A model generated the notes under the pieces. The model was given only the letters and a program-made list of their open reading frames with translations. It was not told the DNA's origin and did not search any database. 64,000 bases of DNA, taken from assembly GCA_028285265.1 (NCBI GenBank), contig JANQPX010000018.1, positions 248,001 to 312,000 of the forward strand. Direction: 5' to 3'. The stretch's first letter is position 1. Each line of letters starts with the position of its first letter. Source of the DNA: Geminicoccaceae bacterium (lineage in GTDB: Bacteria; Pseudomonadota; Alphaproteobacteria; Geminicoccales; Geminicoccaceae). Shown piece by piece: positions 1 through 9,509 of the stretch. Both the position numbers and the translations under genes were made by a program.

Positions 1-154
1 GGATGAAACCTGCAATCATCCTCAACACCGTTGTCTTACCAGAGCCGCTTGGGCCAAGGATGGTGAGGAAAGCACCTCTATCGACAGCGACGTCGACGTG
101 GTCGACCGCGAGATGATCGCCAAAGCGTTTGGCGACGCCTTCCAGTCTGACCAT
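1..154 (-). CDS. ABC transporter ATP-binding protein (N-terminal fragment, runs off left edge)
   Basis: The first ~51 residues of an ABC ATPase read leftwards from an ATG at 154. A Walker A motif, GPSGSGKT, sits about 40 residues in and is followed by LRMIAGF, as in MalK/UgpC/PotA-type ATPases. It would energise a sugar- or polyamine-type importer in the inner membrane. The remaining ATPase and any partners lie outside the window. It is divergent from the SDR gene at 303, and the 148-base gap must hold both promoters. The start could be further upstream, because the frame stays open. The fold call is secure; the substrate cannot be told. Confidence 0.85.
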   Translation of the reverse strand, partial: MVRLEGVAKRFGDHLAVDHVDVAVDRGAFLTILGPSGSGKTTVLRMIAGFI

Positions 155-302
155 CGGTTCTGACGGTTCAGTCCCGCTGGACGTGCTCGCTGTCGACTTG
201 TTGCGCGCTCTCAATGGTCTGCCGCTCGTCGTTGTGCTTGATTTGAAGGTGCCTAAGACGCGGCTGCCGCGCAAGAGGCCCGAACCAAAGAGGGAGCGTT
301 CG

Positions 303-1076
303 ATGCTGGATCCAGTTTTTCCGACTTTTTCGCTGGAGGGACGACGCGCCTTAGTCACGGGCGCCAGCCGTGGCATCGGTCAGGCGCTGGCCGTTGGGCT
401 TGCCAAGTTTGGTGCGGATGTCGCGATCTGCAGCCGCCATCTGGACCAGCTTGATCCTTGCCTGGACGCGATCGATGCGACGGGGCGAAAGGGCCTGGCG
501 TTCGAGCTTGATGTGCGTGCAACGGACGAGATTGATCCCGCAGTTCAGCTGGTGACGGAGGCCTTGGGTGGTCTGGATATCTTGATCAACAACGCCGGCA
601 TTGAAGACGTCCGTCCATCACTCGAGGTGGATGAAGCGCTTTGGGACAAGATTATCGATACCAACCTCAAGGGGGCCTTCTTTGTCGCCAAAGCCGCCGC
701 CAATCAAATGCTGGAGCAAGGTGGATCGATGGTGAACCTCGCCTCGCTCACATCCGGCGTCGGCGTGCCAACGGCAACCCCTTACGGCTCATCGAAGACT
801 GGTCTCCTCGGCATGACACGCGCCCTTGCCACCGAATGGTCATCGCATGGCATTCGCGTGAATGCCATTGCGCCCGGTTATTTTCGGACCGATCTCACGG
901 AGGTCTTTTATCAGGACGAGAACTGGTGCGATGCGATGCTACAGAAGATTCCAGCTGGGCGCTTTGGAGATCTCGACGATCTCGTCGGCGCAACGGTTTT
1001 TCTCTGCTCGGATGCTTCGCGTTATGTCACCGGTCAAATGCTCTATATCGATGGCGGCTTCATGGCATCGATCTGA
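303..1076 (+). CDS. SDR family NAD(P)-dependent oxidoreductase
   Basis: A 257-residue classical short-chain dehydrogenase. The Rossmann motif TGASRGIG is at about residues 19-26, NNAG at 96-99, and the catalytic set is Asn121, Ser148, Tyr161 and Lys165 (YxxxK). The length and the C-terminal YIDGG motif are typical. I chose ATG 303, which has AGGGAG 7 bases upstream. The frame is open further left, but that part overlaps the divergent ATPase gene. Such enzymes oxidise or reduce secondary alcohols on sugars, polyols or acyl chains. Next to sugar-type ABC genes a gluconate/polyol dehydrogenase role is plausible but unproven. It is convergent with the deacetylase gene, with 133 bases between them and no clear terminator. 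Confidence 0.93.
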   Translation: MLDPVFPTFSLEGRRALVTGASRGIGQALAVGLAKFGADVAICSRHLDQLDPCLDAIDATGRKGLAFELDVRATDEIDPAVQLVTEALGGLDILINNAGIEDVRPSLEVDEALWDKIIDTNLKGAFFVAKAAANQMLEQGGSMVNLASLTSGVGVPTATPYGSSKTGLLGMTRALATEWSSHGIRVNAIAPGYFRTDLTEVFYQDENWCDAMLQKIPAGRFGDLDDLVGATVFLCSDASRYVTGQMLYIDGGFMASI

Positions 1077-1209
1077 CCGAGCACCGGCGAGCAACGTTCG
1101 ACGGGAGCGTCATCCCTGTCGACGAGATCGCTCCGACCATCGTGCGTTTAGAACTGTTGGACGCGATGGCGGCGGACGTCATCGGGACATCGTTGCCCGT
1201 CGACGTCTC

Positions 1210-3711
1210 TCAGCGATTGTGCCGCGCTGACTGGACAAGATTAGCGAAAATCCGGAAAGCACCTGGAACCAGGTTGTCCATTTGATGGAAGAGATTGAGC
1301 GCAACATGAGTATGACGCCCCTCGCCGATGACCGCACTCAACAGACCACCCTTGAGCAACGGTTCGCCGTTGTCGCTCATTTCCAAGATTGCGTCGTAGG
1401 CTGCATCCCAGCTCATCGCAAAATACAAGCCACGTTCCTTGACCCAGCCGTGCCAGTCCGTAGCCTCGATCATGTTGGGTGCCGTTAGCAGCGGATGATC
1501 GGGCCTCGTCACGATGACCTCGGCATCGGGATTGGTGACACGCCATCGAAGTGACGGTTGACCGATTTCCATTCGGCAAGGCGGCGTCTCGTCAGGATCC
1601 CATCCGTCCCAGGGACGGTGATACTGGGTCACGAGGTGGCCGCCCGCCTTGACCCATGCATTGATCATGGCCGTCGCATCACGCAGCTCTGGGCGCTTGC
1701 CAAACGCCATGACACCGATGACCAGGCTGTCGATTCCTTCAAGCCCCTTCCCGAGCGCTTCGACATCAAGATCTGTCACGTCGAGACCCATGGCGCGCAG
1801 CCACGCGCCGGTCCTATCCGTACCGGCGCCGATATAACCAACGCGCACGTCTCTCGGTAACGCGATCGAGGTCGCTAAAACATCGATCGTCGCTGGCCGC
1901 AAGAGATGGGTCTCCTCGATATGAGCATAGTTGATACGATTCAACGACTGAACAACGCCGTTCTCGTTGCGCAGTTCGATCCGATAGCGACCTTCAACGA
2001 TCGTTGAAGGGATCTGGAGTGTCGCCTCCTGGCGCTCGGCCGCTTCGCTCCCATGGTCGGACGGCACCAGACGGTTTGGTGTGATCGACCATCCTTCAGG
2101 AACGTGCCAGCTACAGGTTTGATCGCTGTTTGAACCACGGCTCTCCAGCTCGACGGCAATGTTGATTGGACTTGGGGACAAGGTGGTGTTGACCACGAAG
2201 CGGTCAGGCGTCGGCGTTGCAACCGTCGATGGTAGTCGTGCGATGCTTGGCTTTGGGCTAATCGTGACCTCGACCCTTTCCTCGGCCTTGCCCCAACTCA
2301 GCTCAAGGCTGACGGGTGCGGCAGGCTCGTCAGAATCGTTAAAGAACGCATAGGGATGAACGCGAGGTGCGCCGGCCTTCGGCTTCGCCAGGATCGACAC
2401 ATCATCAACAGCGCCAGGATCGAGCCTGGTCGGCTTAATCTCCTTTTTTTTCTCGATGATGGTCGGGCCATCGAACACCCATCGGGTCGCGAATGCCTCT
2501 AAGCCCACCGTTCCACCATGCCAAAGGCGAGCCATCACTTCGACGGCCTCACCGTCGGCGATCTCGGACTTGACCGGCGCGACATCGACAGTAACGCCGG
2601 ATGCCAGCAGGGCAGCTTTTGACAGGTCCTGATACTTGGTGACCAATCGATCTCTTAGGTCGGATGTTGCTCGGTCTCGAACAGCATCGACTTCGCCAAG
2701 AAGACCGCGAATTGTCGCCAAGGCGCCCGTCGCATGTTCAAGAACTTTTGCTTCATCGGGAAAAGCGTCGAGACACTGGTCGATGGCGTGATCAGCATCG
2801 CGCAAGTCGTCGGCGATTTTCTGATCGAAGACGTCGTCGCTCCAATCCGAGAGCCGACGCGGCAGGCCATCAAACAGGTCATCTTCCTCGAGATCAATGT
2901 TCAGCGTTGAGCCTTTACGATGGAGGGATAAGGCACGCGGAGCAGGATCCAGCCACCGCCCCATACCTTGGCAAACATGGGCAGCGCGCGACCATTGGCC
3001 GAGCTGATCGAAAGTTAGGCCAGTGGCGGCATCGCGGCGTCCGACATCGATGTCGATTGTAGCCGGCGGCGGTGGCTCCGTGTCGTCATACGCGGCACCA
3101 GCACCGCTCCATGCGGGCAGAAAAAGTTTTTTCACCTGCCAAGAAGCAAGGCCTTGATCTTCGAAGGCGGTCGGATCCGCTGCGGCGTCGAAGGCTTCTT
3201 CGGTCAGTCGAGTCATAGCCCGGTGATGGCCATGCTGACCCTCGACGTCGAGGAAGGTTGGCATCATGACATCGGGGCGAAAGTGGCGAATGACGCAGAC
3301 CAGCCTTTCAAGCGTCCGCTCATGTCCCCAGATTGCCAATGTTTCTTCTGCCGACTTGGCGAGGCCAAAGTCATGGATGGGTCCGTCGAGTGCTTCGTTC
3401 AGCCAGTAAATCCGCATGGGAATGCGGCGCGCCGCCAGCTCCATTTCCCGGGTGCGTAAGACACCGAGCGCCGTCCCCCGCTCGGTACCGATCGCATTCT
3501 GTCCGCCTTCACCACGCACAGCGCAGGCAAAAGCGACCTTGACGCCGTCCTGACGTGCCAACTTCGACAGGAGTGCCGACGTTTCGTCATCGGGATGGGC
3601 TCCGGTTTGCAAGAAACGGTGCGTTGTCCGAAGAGATTGAAGGGCCTGCCAAAGCTTGGTCATGGCATTGTCGGCGACAGCGGCTTCCAGACGGCGGCGA
3701 TCCTCTGGCAC
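1210..3711 (-). CDS. PIG-L/LmbE family deacetylase with C-terminal amidotransferase-like domain
   Basis: An 833-residue protein. The N-terminal part has the PIG-L signature AHPDDE (residues 38-43) and a downstream HGHH (about 160-163); these supply the His-Asp-His zinc site of N-acetylglucosaminyl deacetylases such as MshB/BshB. The middle (about 390-620) is beta-rich and Ig-like. The last ~200 residues, from GYIGAG onward, resemble a class I glutamine-amidotransferase/ThuA-like fold. I chose GTG 3711 because GGAGG lies 6 bases upstream. A longer frame from 3786 would leave only 11 bases to the divergent transporter operon. No signal peptide is seen, so it is probably cytoplasmic and deacylates an imported N-acyl sugar derivative (inference). 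Divergent from the 3798 operon. Confidence 0.9.
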   Translation of the reverse strand: MPEDRRRLEAAVADNAMTKLWQALQSLRTTHRFLQTGAHPDDETSALLSKLARQDGVKVAFACAVRGEGGQNAIGTERGTALGVLRTREMELAARRIPMRIYWLNEALDGPIHDFGLAKSAEETLAIWGHERTLERLVCVIRHFRPDVMMPTFLDVEGQHGHHRAMTRLTEEAFDAAADPTAFEDQGLASWQVKKLFLPAWSGAGAAYDDTEPPPPATIDIDVGRRDAATGLTFDQLGQWSRAAHVCQGMGRWLDPAPRALSLHRKGSTLNIDLEEDDLFDGLPRRLSDWSDDVFDQKIADDLRDADHAIDQCLDAFPDEAKVLEHATGALATIRGLLGEVDAVRDRATSDLRDRLVTKYQDLSKAALLASGVTVDVAPVKSEIADGEAVEVMARLWHGGTVGLEAFATRWVFDGPTIIEKKKEIKPTRLDPGAVDDVSILAKPKAGAPRVHPYAFFNDSDEPAAPVSLELSWGKAEERVEVTISPKPSIARLPSTVATPTPDRFVVNTTLSPSPINIAVELESRGSNSDQTCSWHVPEGWSITPNRLVPSDHGSEAAERQEATLQIPSTIVEGRYRIELRNENGVVQSLNRINYAHIEETHLLRPATIDVLATSIALPRDVRVGYIGAGTDRTGAWLRAMGLDVTDLDVEALGKGLEGIDSLVIGVMAFGKRPELRDATAMINAWVKAGGHLVTQYHRPWDGWDPDETPPCRMEIGQPSLRWRVTNPDAEVIVTRPDHPLLTAPNMIEATDWHGWVKERGLYFAMSWDAAYDAILEMSDNGEPLLKGGLLSAVIGEGRHTHVALNLFHQMDNLVPGAFRIFANLVQSARHNR

Positions 3712-3797
3712 GATAGGCCTCCGGCGATAAAGGCTTGTTGGTCTTGGAAGCCTGCGGCAAGCTTGGGGGGCTGGCAAGTCGGACATGGAGGAACGTC

Positions 3798-5036
3798 ATG
3801 AACAAGCTCATCAAACTAGCGACTGCAGCAGCGATTGCCGGCTGCATAGCCACATCGGCATCGGCGGTCGAGATCGATTACTGGCAATACACCTTCAAGG
3901 GCCGGGTCGACGCGATTGACGCTCTGATCGAGCAGTTCGAGGCGGCCAATCCCGACATCACCGTGAACCACACCCATTTTCCTTATGCGGATTATCGGAC
4001 CAAGGTTGCGGCCGCCATTCCGGCCGGTGAAGGCCCGGATGTCGTCCAGCTCTTTTATGGATGGCTTGAAGATTACGTCCAAGCTGAACTGATCCGCCCT
4101 CTTCCTGCGGACCGGTTCGACCCTGCGCAGATCGATGCCGATTACTTCCCGATCGTTCAAGCCATGAAACGCGATGACACTTACATGGCGTTGCCGACTG
4201 CGGTGCGATCTCTCGCTCTCTTTTACAACAAGCGGCTCCTCGATAAAGCCGGCGTCTCGGTTCCAACGACCCTTGATGAGCTCGTCGATGCGACCAAGGC
4301 CATCACCGAGCGGGATGGCAGCGGCAATCTCCTGGTCGCCGGTATGACCTTTGGTATGACAGCCCAAGATCATCATTGGTGGCGTGAAGTTTTGGTCCGT
4401 CAATTCGGTGGGCAACCCTATAGTGACGATAATACGAAGGTTGCCTACACCGACGCTGGTGGTGCGGAGGCGCTTGCCTGGTATGTCGACATGATCGAGA
4501 CCCACAAGGTCGGCGCTGTCGGCTTCATGGATGAACCGCAGGCCGCCTTTAAGGCAAGCCGTGCTGGCTTCCACATCGACGGTTCGTTCCGTCTCGGCGC
4601 ACTGCGCGAGCAGCGCGGCCTTGAATGGGGTGTTGCCGAGTTGCCGAGCCATAACGGTGTGGCATCGAACTTCAGCTCCTATTGGGTCAACGGCATCACC
4701 AGCAAGGCTGAAGGCGAAAAGCTAGAAGCTGCCTATAAGTTCCTCGAGTTTCTGACGTCCGATGAAGCGATGCAGCTCTGGGTCGAGACAGTCGGAGAAC
4801 TGCCTGCTAAGCCGTCTGCGGCATTGACCGAGGCCAATCTTAACCACGAGGAATACGGCCCCTTCATCCGTGGGCTCGAATATGCACAAACCACGGTGTT
4901 CGCCGAGGAGAGCTCGCAGCGCCAGGGAATGATCGATGCCTTGGACCGCATCCTGCTCGAAGGCATGAGTGTTGATGATAGCCTTGCAGCCGCTGCGGAG
5001 GCAGAGCAGAAGCTGCTGGACGAACTCTATCAGTAG
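3798..5036 (+). CDS. ABC transporter sugar-type substrate-binding protein (family 1, MalE-like)
   Basis: A 412-residue periplasmic protein. A classic signal peptide ends near residues 22-24 (SASA/V), followed by EIDYWQYTF, which is typical of family 1 extracellular solute-binding proteins. ATG 3798 is preceded by GGAGG at 3787-3791. It would deliver a carbohydrate or related ligand to the permeases encoded 4 bases downstream. It opens a plus-strand operon (binding protein, two permeases, lyase, ATPase, dioxygenase, deacylase) whose enzymes act on amino or amide compounds. The ligand may therefore be an amino-sugar or N-substituted compound rather than a plain sugar; this is inference from context. 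Confidence 0.93.
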   Translation: MNKLIKLATAAAIAGCIATSASAVEIDYWQYTFKGRVDAIDALIEQFEAANPDITVNHTHFPYADYRTKVAAAIPAGEGPDVVQLFYGWLEDYVQAELIRPLPADRFDPAQIDADYFPIVQAMKRDDTYMALPTAVRSLALFYNKRLLDKAGVSVPTTLDELVDATKAITERDGSGNLLVAGMTFGMTAQDHHWWREVLVRQFGGQPYSDDNTKVAYTDAGGAEALAWYVDMIETHKVGAVGFMDEPQAAFKASRAGFHIDGSFRLGALREQRGLEWGVAELPSHNGVASNFSSYWVNGITSKAEGEKLEAAYKFLEFLTSDEAMQLWVETVGELPAKPSAALTEANLNHEEYGPFIRGLEYAQTTVFAEESSQRQGMIDALDRILLEGMSVDDSLAAAAEAEQKLLDELYQ

Positions 5037-5040
5037 CGAC

Positions 5041-5970
5041 ATGTCCCAGAGCGAGACACCTGCGCTCACGTCTCGCACACCCTGGAACGAGCGGCTGTCG
5101 ATCGGCACCAAGCAAGCGCTGTGGGCCTGGGCCTTTCTATTGGTGCCGATCGTCTTCTACGTTGTCATTCGTTTCTGGCCGACGCTCCATGCTTTCTATC
5201 TGTCGCTTACGGATTGGAACATCGTCGGCCAGCCGAACTTTATCGGGTTCGAAAACTACGTCGCTCTTTGGCATGATCCCGTGTTCTGGAAGGTCTTCTG
5301 GAACACATTCGAGTATCTGATTTTGGGCGCACCGATCAGTATTCTGTTGTCATTCACCATCGCCTATTTTCTCGATCCCGTACGCTTTTGCCATGGCTTG
5401 ATTCGCGCGCTTTACTTTATCCCCTTCCTGACCACTGCCGTCGCCATGGCGTGGGTTTGGCGATGGTTTTATCAGCCGGTGCCGATCGGCGTTTTCAATA
5501 ATATTCTTGCGACCTTTGGCATCGAACAACAGCCGTTTCTCCGCTCGACAACCCAAGCGCTACCAGCGATCTTGGTGCCGGCGATCTGGGCAGGGTTGGG
5601 ATTTCAGATCGTCATCTTTCTTGCCGGCCTGCGCGCCATTCCCGAGACCTATTACGAGGCCGCGAGGATCGACGGCGCCGGTCGCTGGCGCATCTTGTTT
5701 GAGATCACCATCCCGCTGCTTCGCCCGACCTTCATCTTTTTGGTTGTGGTCAGTTCGATCGGCTTTCTTAGGATTTTTGATCAGGTCTACAACATGACTC
5801 CGCAAGGGGATGGGGGGCCGCTCAATTCGACCAAACCCATGGTTCTTTACATCTACGAGTCGGCTTTCGATCGCTTCGACATGGGCTACGCGACGGCCCA
5901 GACCGTCGTGTTGTTCTTAGTATTGCTTGCGATCACGATCCTGCAGTTGAAGCTGCTGCGCTCCAAATGA
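5041..5970 (+). CDS. Sugar ABC transporter permease (MalF-like, CUT1)
   Basis: A 309-residue inner-membrane protein with about six membrane segments. It carries the EAA cytoplasmic loop in the form YYEAARIDGAGRWRILFEITIP, near residues 201-222, which docks on the ATPase. The start ATG 5041 lies 4 bases after the binding-protein stop, and the 3' end overlaps the next permease gene by ATGA. The length and the early hydrophobic segment with PTLHAFYLS fit MalF/UgpA-type permeases. It forms the translocation pore with the 5967-6809 product. Confidence 0.93.
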   Translation: MSQSETPALTSRTPWNERLSIGTKQALWAWAFLLVPIVFYVVIRFWPTLHAFYLSLTDWNIVGQPNFIGFENYVALWHDPVFWKVFWNTFEYLILGAPISILLSFTIAYFLDPVRFCHGLIRALYFIPFLTTAVAMAWVWRWFYQPVPIGVFNNILATFGIEQQPFLRSTTQALPAILVPAIWAGLGFQIVIFLAGLRAIPETYYEAARIDGAGRWRILFEITIPLLRPTFIFLVVVSSIGFLRIFDQVYNMTPQGDGGPLNSTKPMVLYIYESAFDRFDMGYATAQTVVLFLVLLAITILQLKLLRSK

Positions 5971-6809
5971 CACCTGCCATCCTTTCCTATAAGCGATCGA
6001 TCTCACCAGGCCGCATCATCAGTTGGACAATCCTGTTCTTGGGCGGCGTGGTGATGGTGACACCGCTACTTTGGATGTTCTCGACGTCGCTCAAATATCC
6101 GCATGAGGTCTATAATCTACAGATCATTCCCGACGAGCCGACGTTCGAGAACTACTTCTTCCTCTACGAGAACAGCCGATTTCTCTTGTGGTTTTTCAAC
6201 TCAATTTTGATTGCCACGCTGACGACAGTGTCGGTCGTCTTCTTCGATAGCCTGGTCGGCTACGTGCTTTGCAAGTTTGATTTTCGCGGTCGCTATTTGG
6301 TGTTCATTGCGATTCTCTCAACCCTCATGATTCCGACGGAAATGTTGGTGATCCCTTGGTACATCATGAGCAAGGAGTTCGGTTGGCTAAACAGCTATTG
6401 GGGAATAGCCTTTCCGGGCTTAATGACAGGCTTCGGCACCTTCCTCATGAAGCAATTCTTCGAATCGGTGCCAGATGACTTTCTTCATGCGGCGCGCATT
6501 GATGGGCTGAACGAATTTCAGATTTGGTGGGAGGTGGCGATGCCACTGGTGACGCCGGCGCTTTCCGCCCTTGCTATCTTTGTGTTCCTCGGCAACTGGA
6601 CCGCCTTTATCTGGCCGCTGATCGTGACCAACAGTCAGGAACTTTACACGGTGCCGGTAGGCCTCGCCTCCTTTTCCGGCGAGTTCGTCACGGAGTGGGA
6701 ACTGATCATGACCGGTGCCACCGTGGCCACGCTACCAACACTCTTTGTCTTCATCATCTTTCAAAAATACATCGTCCGTGGTGTCATGTTGACAGGATTG
6801 AAGGGCTGA
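5967..6809 (+). CDS. Sugar ABC transporter permease (MalG-like, CUT1)
   Basis: A 280-residue inner-membrane permease with six predicted membrane segments and an EAA loop near the C-terminal third (HAARIDGLNEFQIWWEVAMP). It pairs with the MalF-like partner that it overlaps by ATGA, which suggests translational coupling. It ends with the RGVMLTGLKG tail typical of MalG-type proteins. The ATPase for this system is most likely the one at 8349, separated from it only by the lyase gene. Confidence 0.93.
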   Translation: MTPAILSYKRSISPGRIISWTILFLGGVVMVTPLLWMFSTSLKYPHEVYNLQIIPDEPTFENYFFLYENSRFLLWFFNSILIATLTTVSVVFFDSLVGYVLCKFDFRGRYLVFIAILSTLMIPTEMLVIPWYIMSKEFGWLNSYWGIAFPGLMTGFGTFLMKQFFESVPDDFLHAARIDGLNEFQIWWEVAMPLVTPALSALAIFVFLGNWTAFIWPLIVTNSQELYTVPVGLASFSGEFVTEWELIMTGATVATLPTLFVFIIFQKYIVRGVMLTGLKG

Positions 6810-6837
6810 CGATGTGCACCAAAATCGCGGGTATTCA

Positions 6838-8340
6838 ATGACCATAGATCATCAACGTTTTCCGGCTCCCGTCTATGCCGAGACTGTGTTGGAGCCGCTC
6901 TTTCAGCAATCGGTTCAGCATTTTGCAGAAGCAACTGACCGGATCAATCGCGCGCATGTCGTCATGCTGGTTGAGACCGGCATCATCGATGCAGCGACGG
7001 CGCGCGCAATCTTGCAGGCACTCATCGACTACGACCGGGAGAGCAACCTCGCTTCGCTTCATTATGACGGTTCCGTCGAGGACTATTATTTCCATGTCGA
7101 AAAGGATCTGATCGCCCGGCTCGGCATCGATCTCGCCGGACGCATGCATACGGCCCGTTCGCGCAACGACATGGGCCATGCGATGTTCAGGCTTGTCCTG
7201 AAAGCCAGACTCGAGGATCTCATCGCCGATTTACATGCGACCATCGACGCGATGCTGGCGAAAGCCTGGGACGAGCGTCAAACAGTGTTTCTTGCCTATA
7301 CCCACGGCCAGCCCGCGCAGCCCACCACCTTCGGCCATTATCTCGCCGCCTTCGTCGAAGTCTTGCTTCGCCACAGTGAACGACTTTGGTTGGCGCATCG
7401 GCATCTCGATCGATCCCCTATGGGGGCTGCGGCGATCACAACCACAGGCTTTCCTATTGACCGAGAACGCATGGCCGCCCTCCTTGGCTTTGCCGACGTT
7501 CAAGAGAACAGCTATGGCTGCATCGCCGCGACCGACGACGTTGCAGCCGTCTACGGTGCACTGAAGTTGCTGTTGGTCGACCTTAGCCGTATGGCTCAAG
7601 ATCTCGGTCATTGGACGGCCTTCGAAGTCGGGTTTTTGAAAGCGCCGAGAAGCTATGTACAGATCAGCTCGATCATGCCGCAAAAGCGGAACCCCGTGGT
7701 GACGGAGCATCTCCGCCTGCTTTCTAATCTCGCCGCTGGCCAATGTGATACGATCGTCGATACGATGCGCAACACGCCTTTTATGGATATCAACGACAGT
7801 GAAAGCGAGACTCACACCGTTGGCTATCAGGCGATCGATCGGGCTCGACGAGGCCTTAATCTGCTCGCCGACTTTGCGGGTGTGATTAAGATCGATGAGA
7901 CCAACGTCAGACGGGCGATCGCCGACAGCTTCGCCACCATCACAGAAATGGCCGACAAACTTGTGCGGAGCGATCATCTCTCCTTTCGCCAAGCCCATGA
8001 CGTCGCGTCTGATCTTGCCAACGACTCGATCGCCCAAGGCCGTTCGTTGGACGAAGTAGGTTACGATCGATTTGTTGACATCTTCAAACAAAGGCTGGGA
8101 CGAGCGCCATCGATCGGTGCCGAAGACTTCCACCTGATCCTGAGCCCCGAACACTTCATCGCCGTGCGCGATCGTCCCGGCGGTCCCGCCGAGGCGAGTC
8201 TTGATGTCAGCCTCAAAGGCTATCAGCATCGCTTAGCTTGCCAGCGGGGTAATCTGGAGGGAGCGGTCAAGCGATCCCAAGATGCGTCGATCGGACTTGA
8301 TGAGGCTGTCCGATCATGGCTCCACAATAAGGCTGCTTGA
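6838..8340 (+). CDS. Argininosuccinate lyase family C-N lyase
   Basis: About 500 residues of the fumarase/aspartase superfamily, closest in style to argininosuccinate lyase. It has HTARSRND, then [13 protein letters not shown] (catalytic His region), and the flexible signature loop [10 protein letters not shown], whose second Ser is the usual general base. These enzymes eliminate an amine from a succinyl-type or similar substrate, usually releasing fumarate. Lying between the permeases and ATPase of an importer, it is almost certainly catabolic rather than the arginine-biosynthetic ArgH. EDDS lyase is a precedent for a catabolic family member. A GTG at 6814 with AAGGG upstream would add 8 residues and is an alternative start. 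The substrate is unknown. Confidence 0.88.
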   Translation: MTIDHQRFPAPVYAETVLEPLFQQSVQHFAEATDRINRAHVVMLVETGIIDAATARAILQALIDYDRESNLASLHYDGSVEDYYFHVEKDLIARLGIDLAGRMHTARSRNDMGHAMFRLVLKARLEDLIADLHATIDAMLAKAWDERQTVFLAYTHGQPAQPTTFGHYLAAFVEVLLRHSERLWLAHRHLDRSPMGAAAITTTGFPIDRERMAALLGFADVQENSYGCIAATDDVAAVYGALKLLLVDLSRMAQDLGHWTAFEVGFLKAPRSYVQISSIMPQKRNPVVTEHLRLLSNLAAGQCDTIVDTMRNTPFMDINDSESETHTVGYQAIDRARRGLNLLADFAGVIKIDETNVRRAIADSFATITEMADKLVRSDHLSFRQAHDVASDLANDSIAQGRSLDEVGYDRFVDIFKQRLGRAPSIGAEDFHLILSPEHFIAVRDRPGGPAEASLDVSLKGYQHRLACQRGNLEGAVKRSQDASIGLDEAVRSWLHNKAA

Positions 8341-8348
8341 CGGATACC

Positions 8349-9461
8349 ATGGCCGACGTCTCGATCCGAAATGTGGTCAAGCGCTATGGCAAGACAGGGG
8401 TCATCCACGGGCTCGACCTGGAGATCCCGCATAACGAATTTCTCGTCATGGTCGGGCCATCGGGCTGCGGTAAGTCCACCATGCTTCGGATGATCGCTGG
8501 GCTCGAAGACATCACGGCCGGCGAAATTTGGATTGGCGGCCGTCTCGTCAACAATGTGGAACCCAAGAACCGCAATATCGCGATGGTGTTCCAGAACTAC
8601 GCGCTCTATCCGCATATGAGCGTGCGCCGAAATATCGGCTTCGGCCTCAGAGCAGCGCGCTTGCCAAAGGCAGAGGTCGAAGCACGAGTCCTAGAAGCAG
8701 CAACGACACTCGGCCTCGAAGATCTGCTGGACCGGAAGCCAGCTGAGCTCTCCGGGGGGCAGCGACAAAGGGTTTCCATGGGCCGCGCGATCGTGCGCGA
8801 GCCGTCAGTCTTCCTATTTGATGAGCCGCTCTCCAATCTCGATGCCAAACTTCGCAACCAGATGCGCACAGAAATCAAGAAGCTGCACCGTCAGGTTGAG
8901 ACCACGATCATCTACGTGACCCACGACCAAGTTGAGGCGATGACACTGGCCGATCGCATCGTTGTTCTGCGTGACGGTCATATCCAACAAGTCGGCACAC
9001 CACTGGAGTTGTTTCACGAACCGGCCAATCTCTTTGTTGCTGGGTTCATAGGCAGCCCGGCGATGAACTTCATCGACGGCCAGCTTGAGTCTATGTCGAC
9101 AGCACCAGCGGTTCGGATTGATCCGACGATACTCTTGCCGATCACCAAGCCAATAGGTGCTGACGCACACGACGGCATGTCGGTGGTCGTCGGTATCCGT
9201 CCCGAAGATCTTGAACTCGCGACGAACGGCGAGATCGGACCTTCGACGTATCGTTTAAGAGCGCCCATCAGTGTGGTCGAACCGATGGGATCGGAGACAA
9301 TTGTCTTTTTGGAACTCGCGTCGATAGAAGTGATTGGCAAAGCCCGTGGCCGCAATCTTCCAGCCTTAGGGATGGCCGAGTTCGACATTCGTTTGGAGCA
9401 TCTGCATTTCTTCGATGCCGCAACGGGCCTTTCACTTCAAGGAAGCGAGGGTCGGATTTGA
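8349..9461 (+). CDS. ABC transporter ATP-binding protein (UgpC/MalK type)
   Basis: A 370-residue CUT1 ATPase. Walker A is GPSGCGKST, then come the Q-loop FQNYALYP, signature LSGGQRQR, Walker B VFLFDEP and H-loop YVTHD. About 130 residues of C-terminal TOBE/regulatory domain follow (GIRPEDLEL). It energises the 3798-6809 transporter. It is the only complete CUT1-type ATPase in the window, while two other CUT1 systems (40654-43721 and 54592-58360) have none, so it may serve several transporters as MsmK does in Gram-positives (inference). A TTG at 8337 overlapping the lyase stop is an alternative start. I preferred the ATG. Confidence 0.94.
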   Translation: MADVSIRNVVKRYGKTGVIHGLDLEIPHNEFLVMVGPSGCGKSTMLRMIAGLEDITAGEIWIGGRLVNNVEPKNRNIAMVFQNYALYPHMSVRRNIGFGLRAARLPKAEVEARVLEAATTLGLEDLLDRKPAELSGGQRQRVSMGRAIVREPSVFLFDEPLSNLDAKLRNQMRTEIKKLHRQVETTIIYVTHDQVEAMTLADRIVVLRDGHIQQVGTPLELFHEPANLFVAGFIGSPAMNFIDGQLESMSTAPAVRIDPTILLPITKPIGADAHDGMSVVVGIRPEDLELATNGEIGPSTYRLRAPISVVEPMGSETIVFLELASIEVIGKARGRNLPALGMAEFDIRLEHLHFFDAATGLSLQGSEGRI

Positions 9462-9509
9462 GCGCACCAGCATCGCGCAAGTGCCTGACCATGGTATCGG
9501 GAAGCGAAC

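Noticed and set aside
129..302. N-terminal extension of the SDR frame
   Set aside because: It overlaps the divergent ABC ATPase start, has no family sequence, and a better ribosome site precedes ATG 303.
3712..3786. Longer start for the PIG-L deacetylase
   Set aside because: GTG 3711 has an ideal GGAGG; the extension has no family content and would nearly touch the divergent transporter gene.
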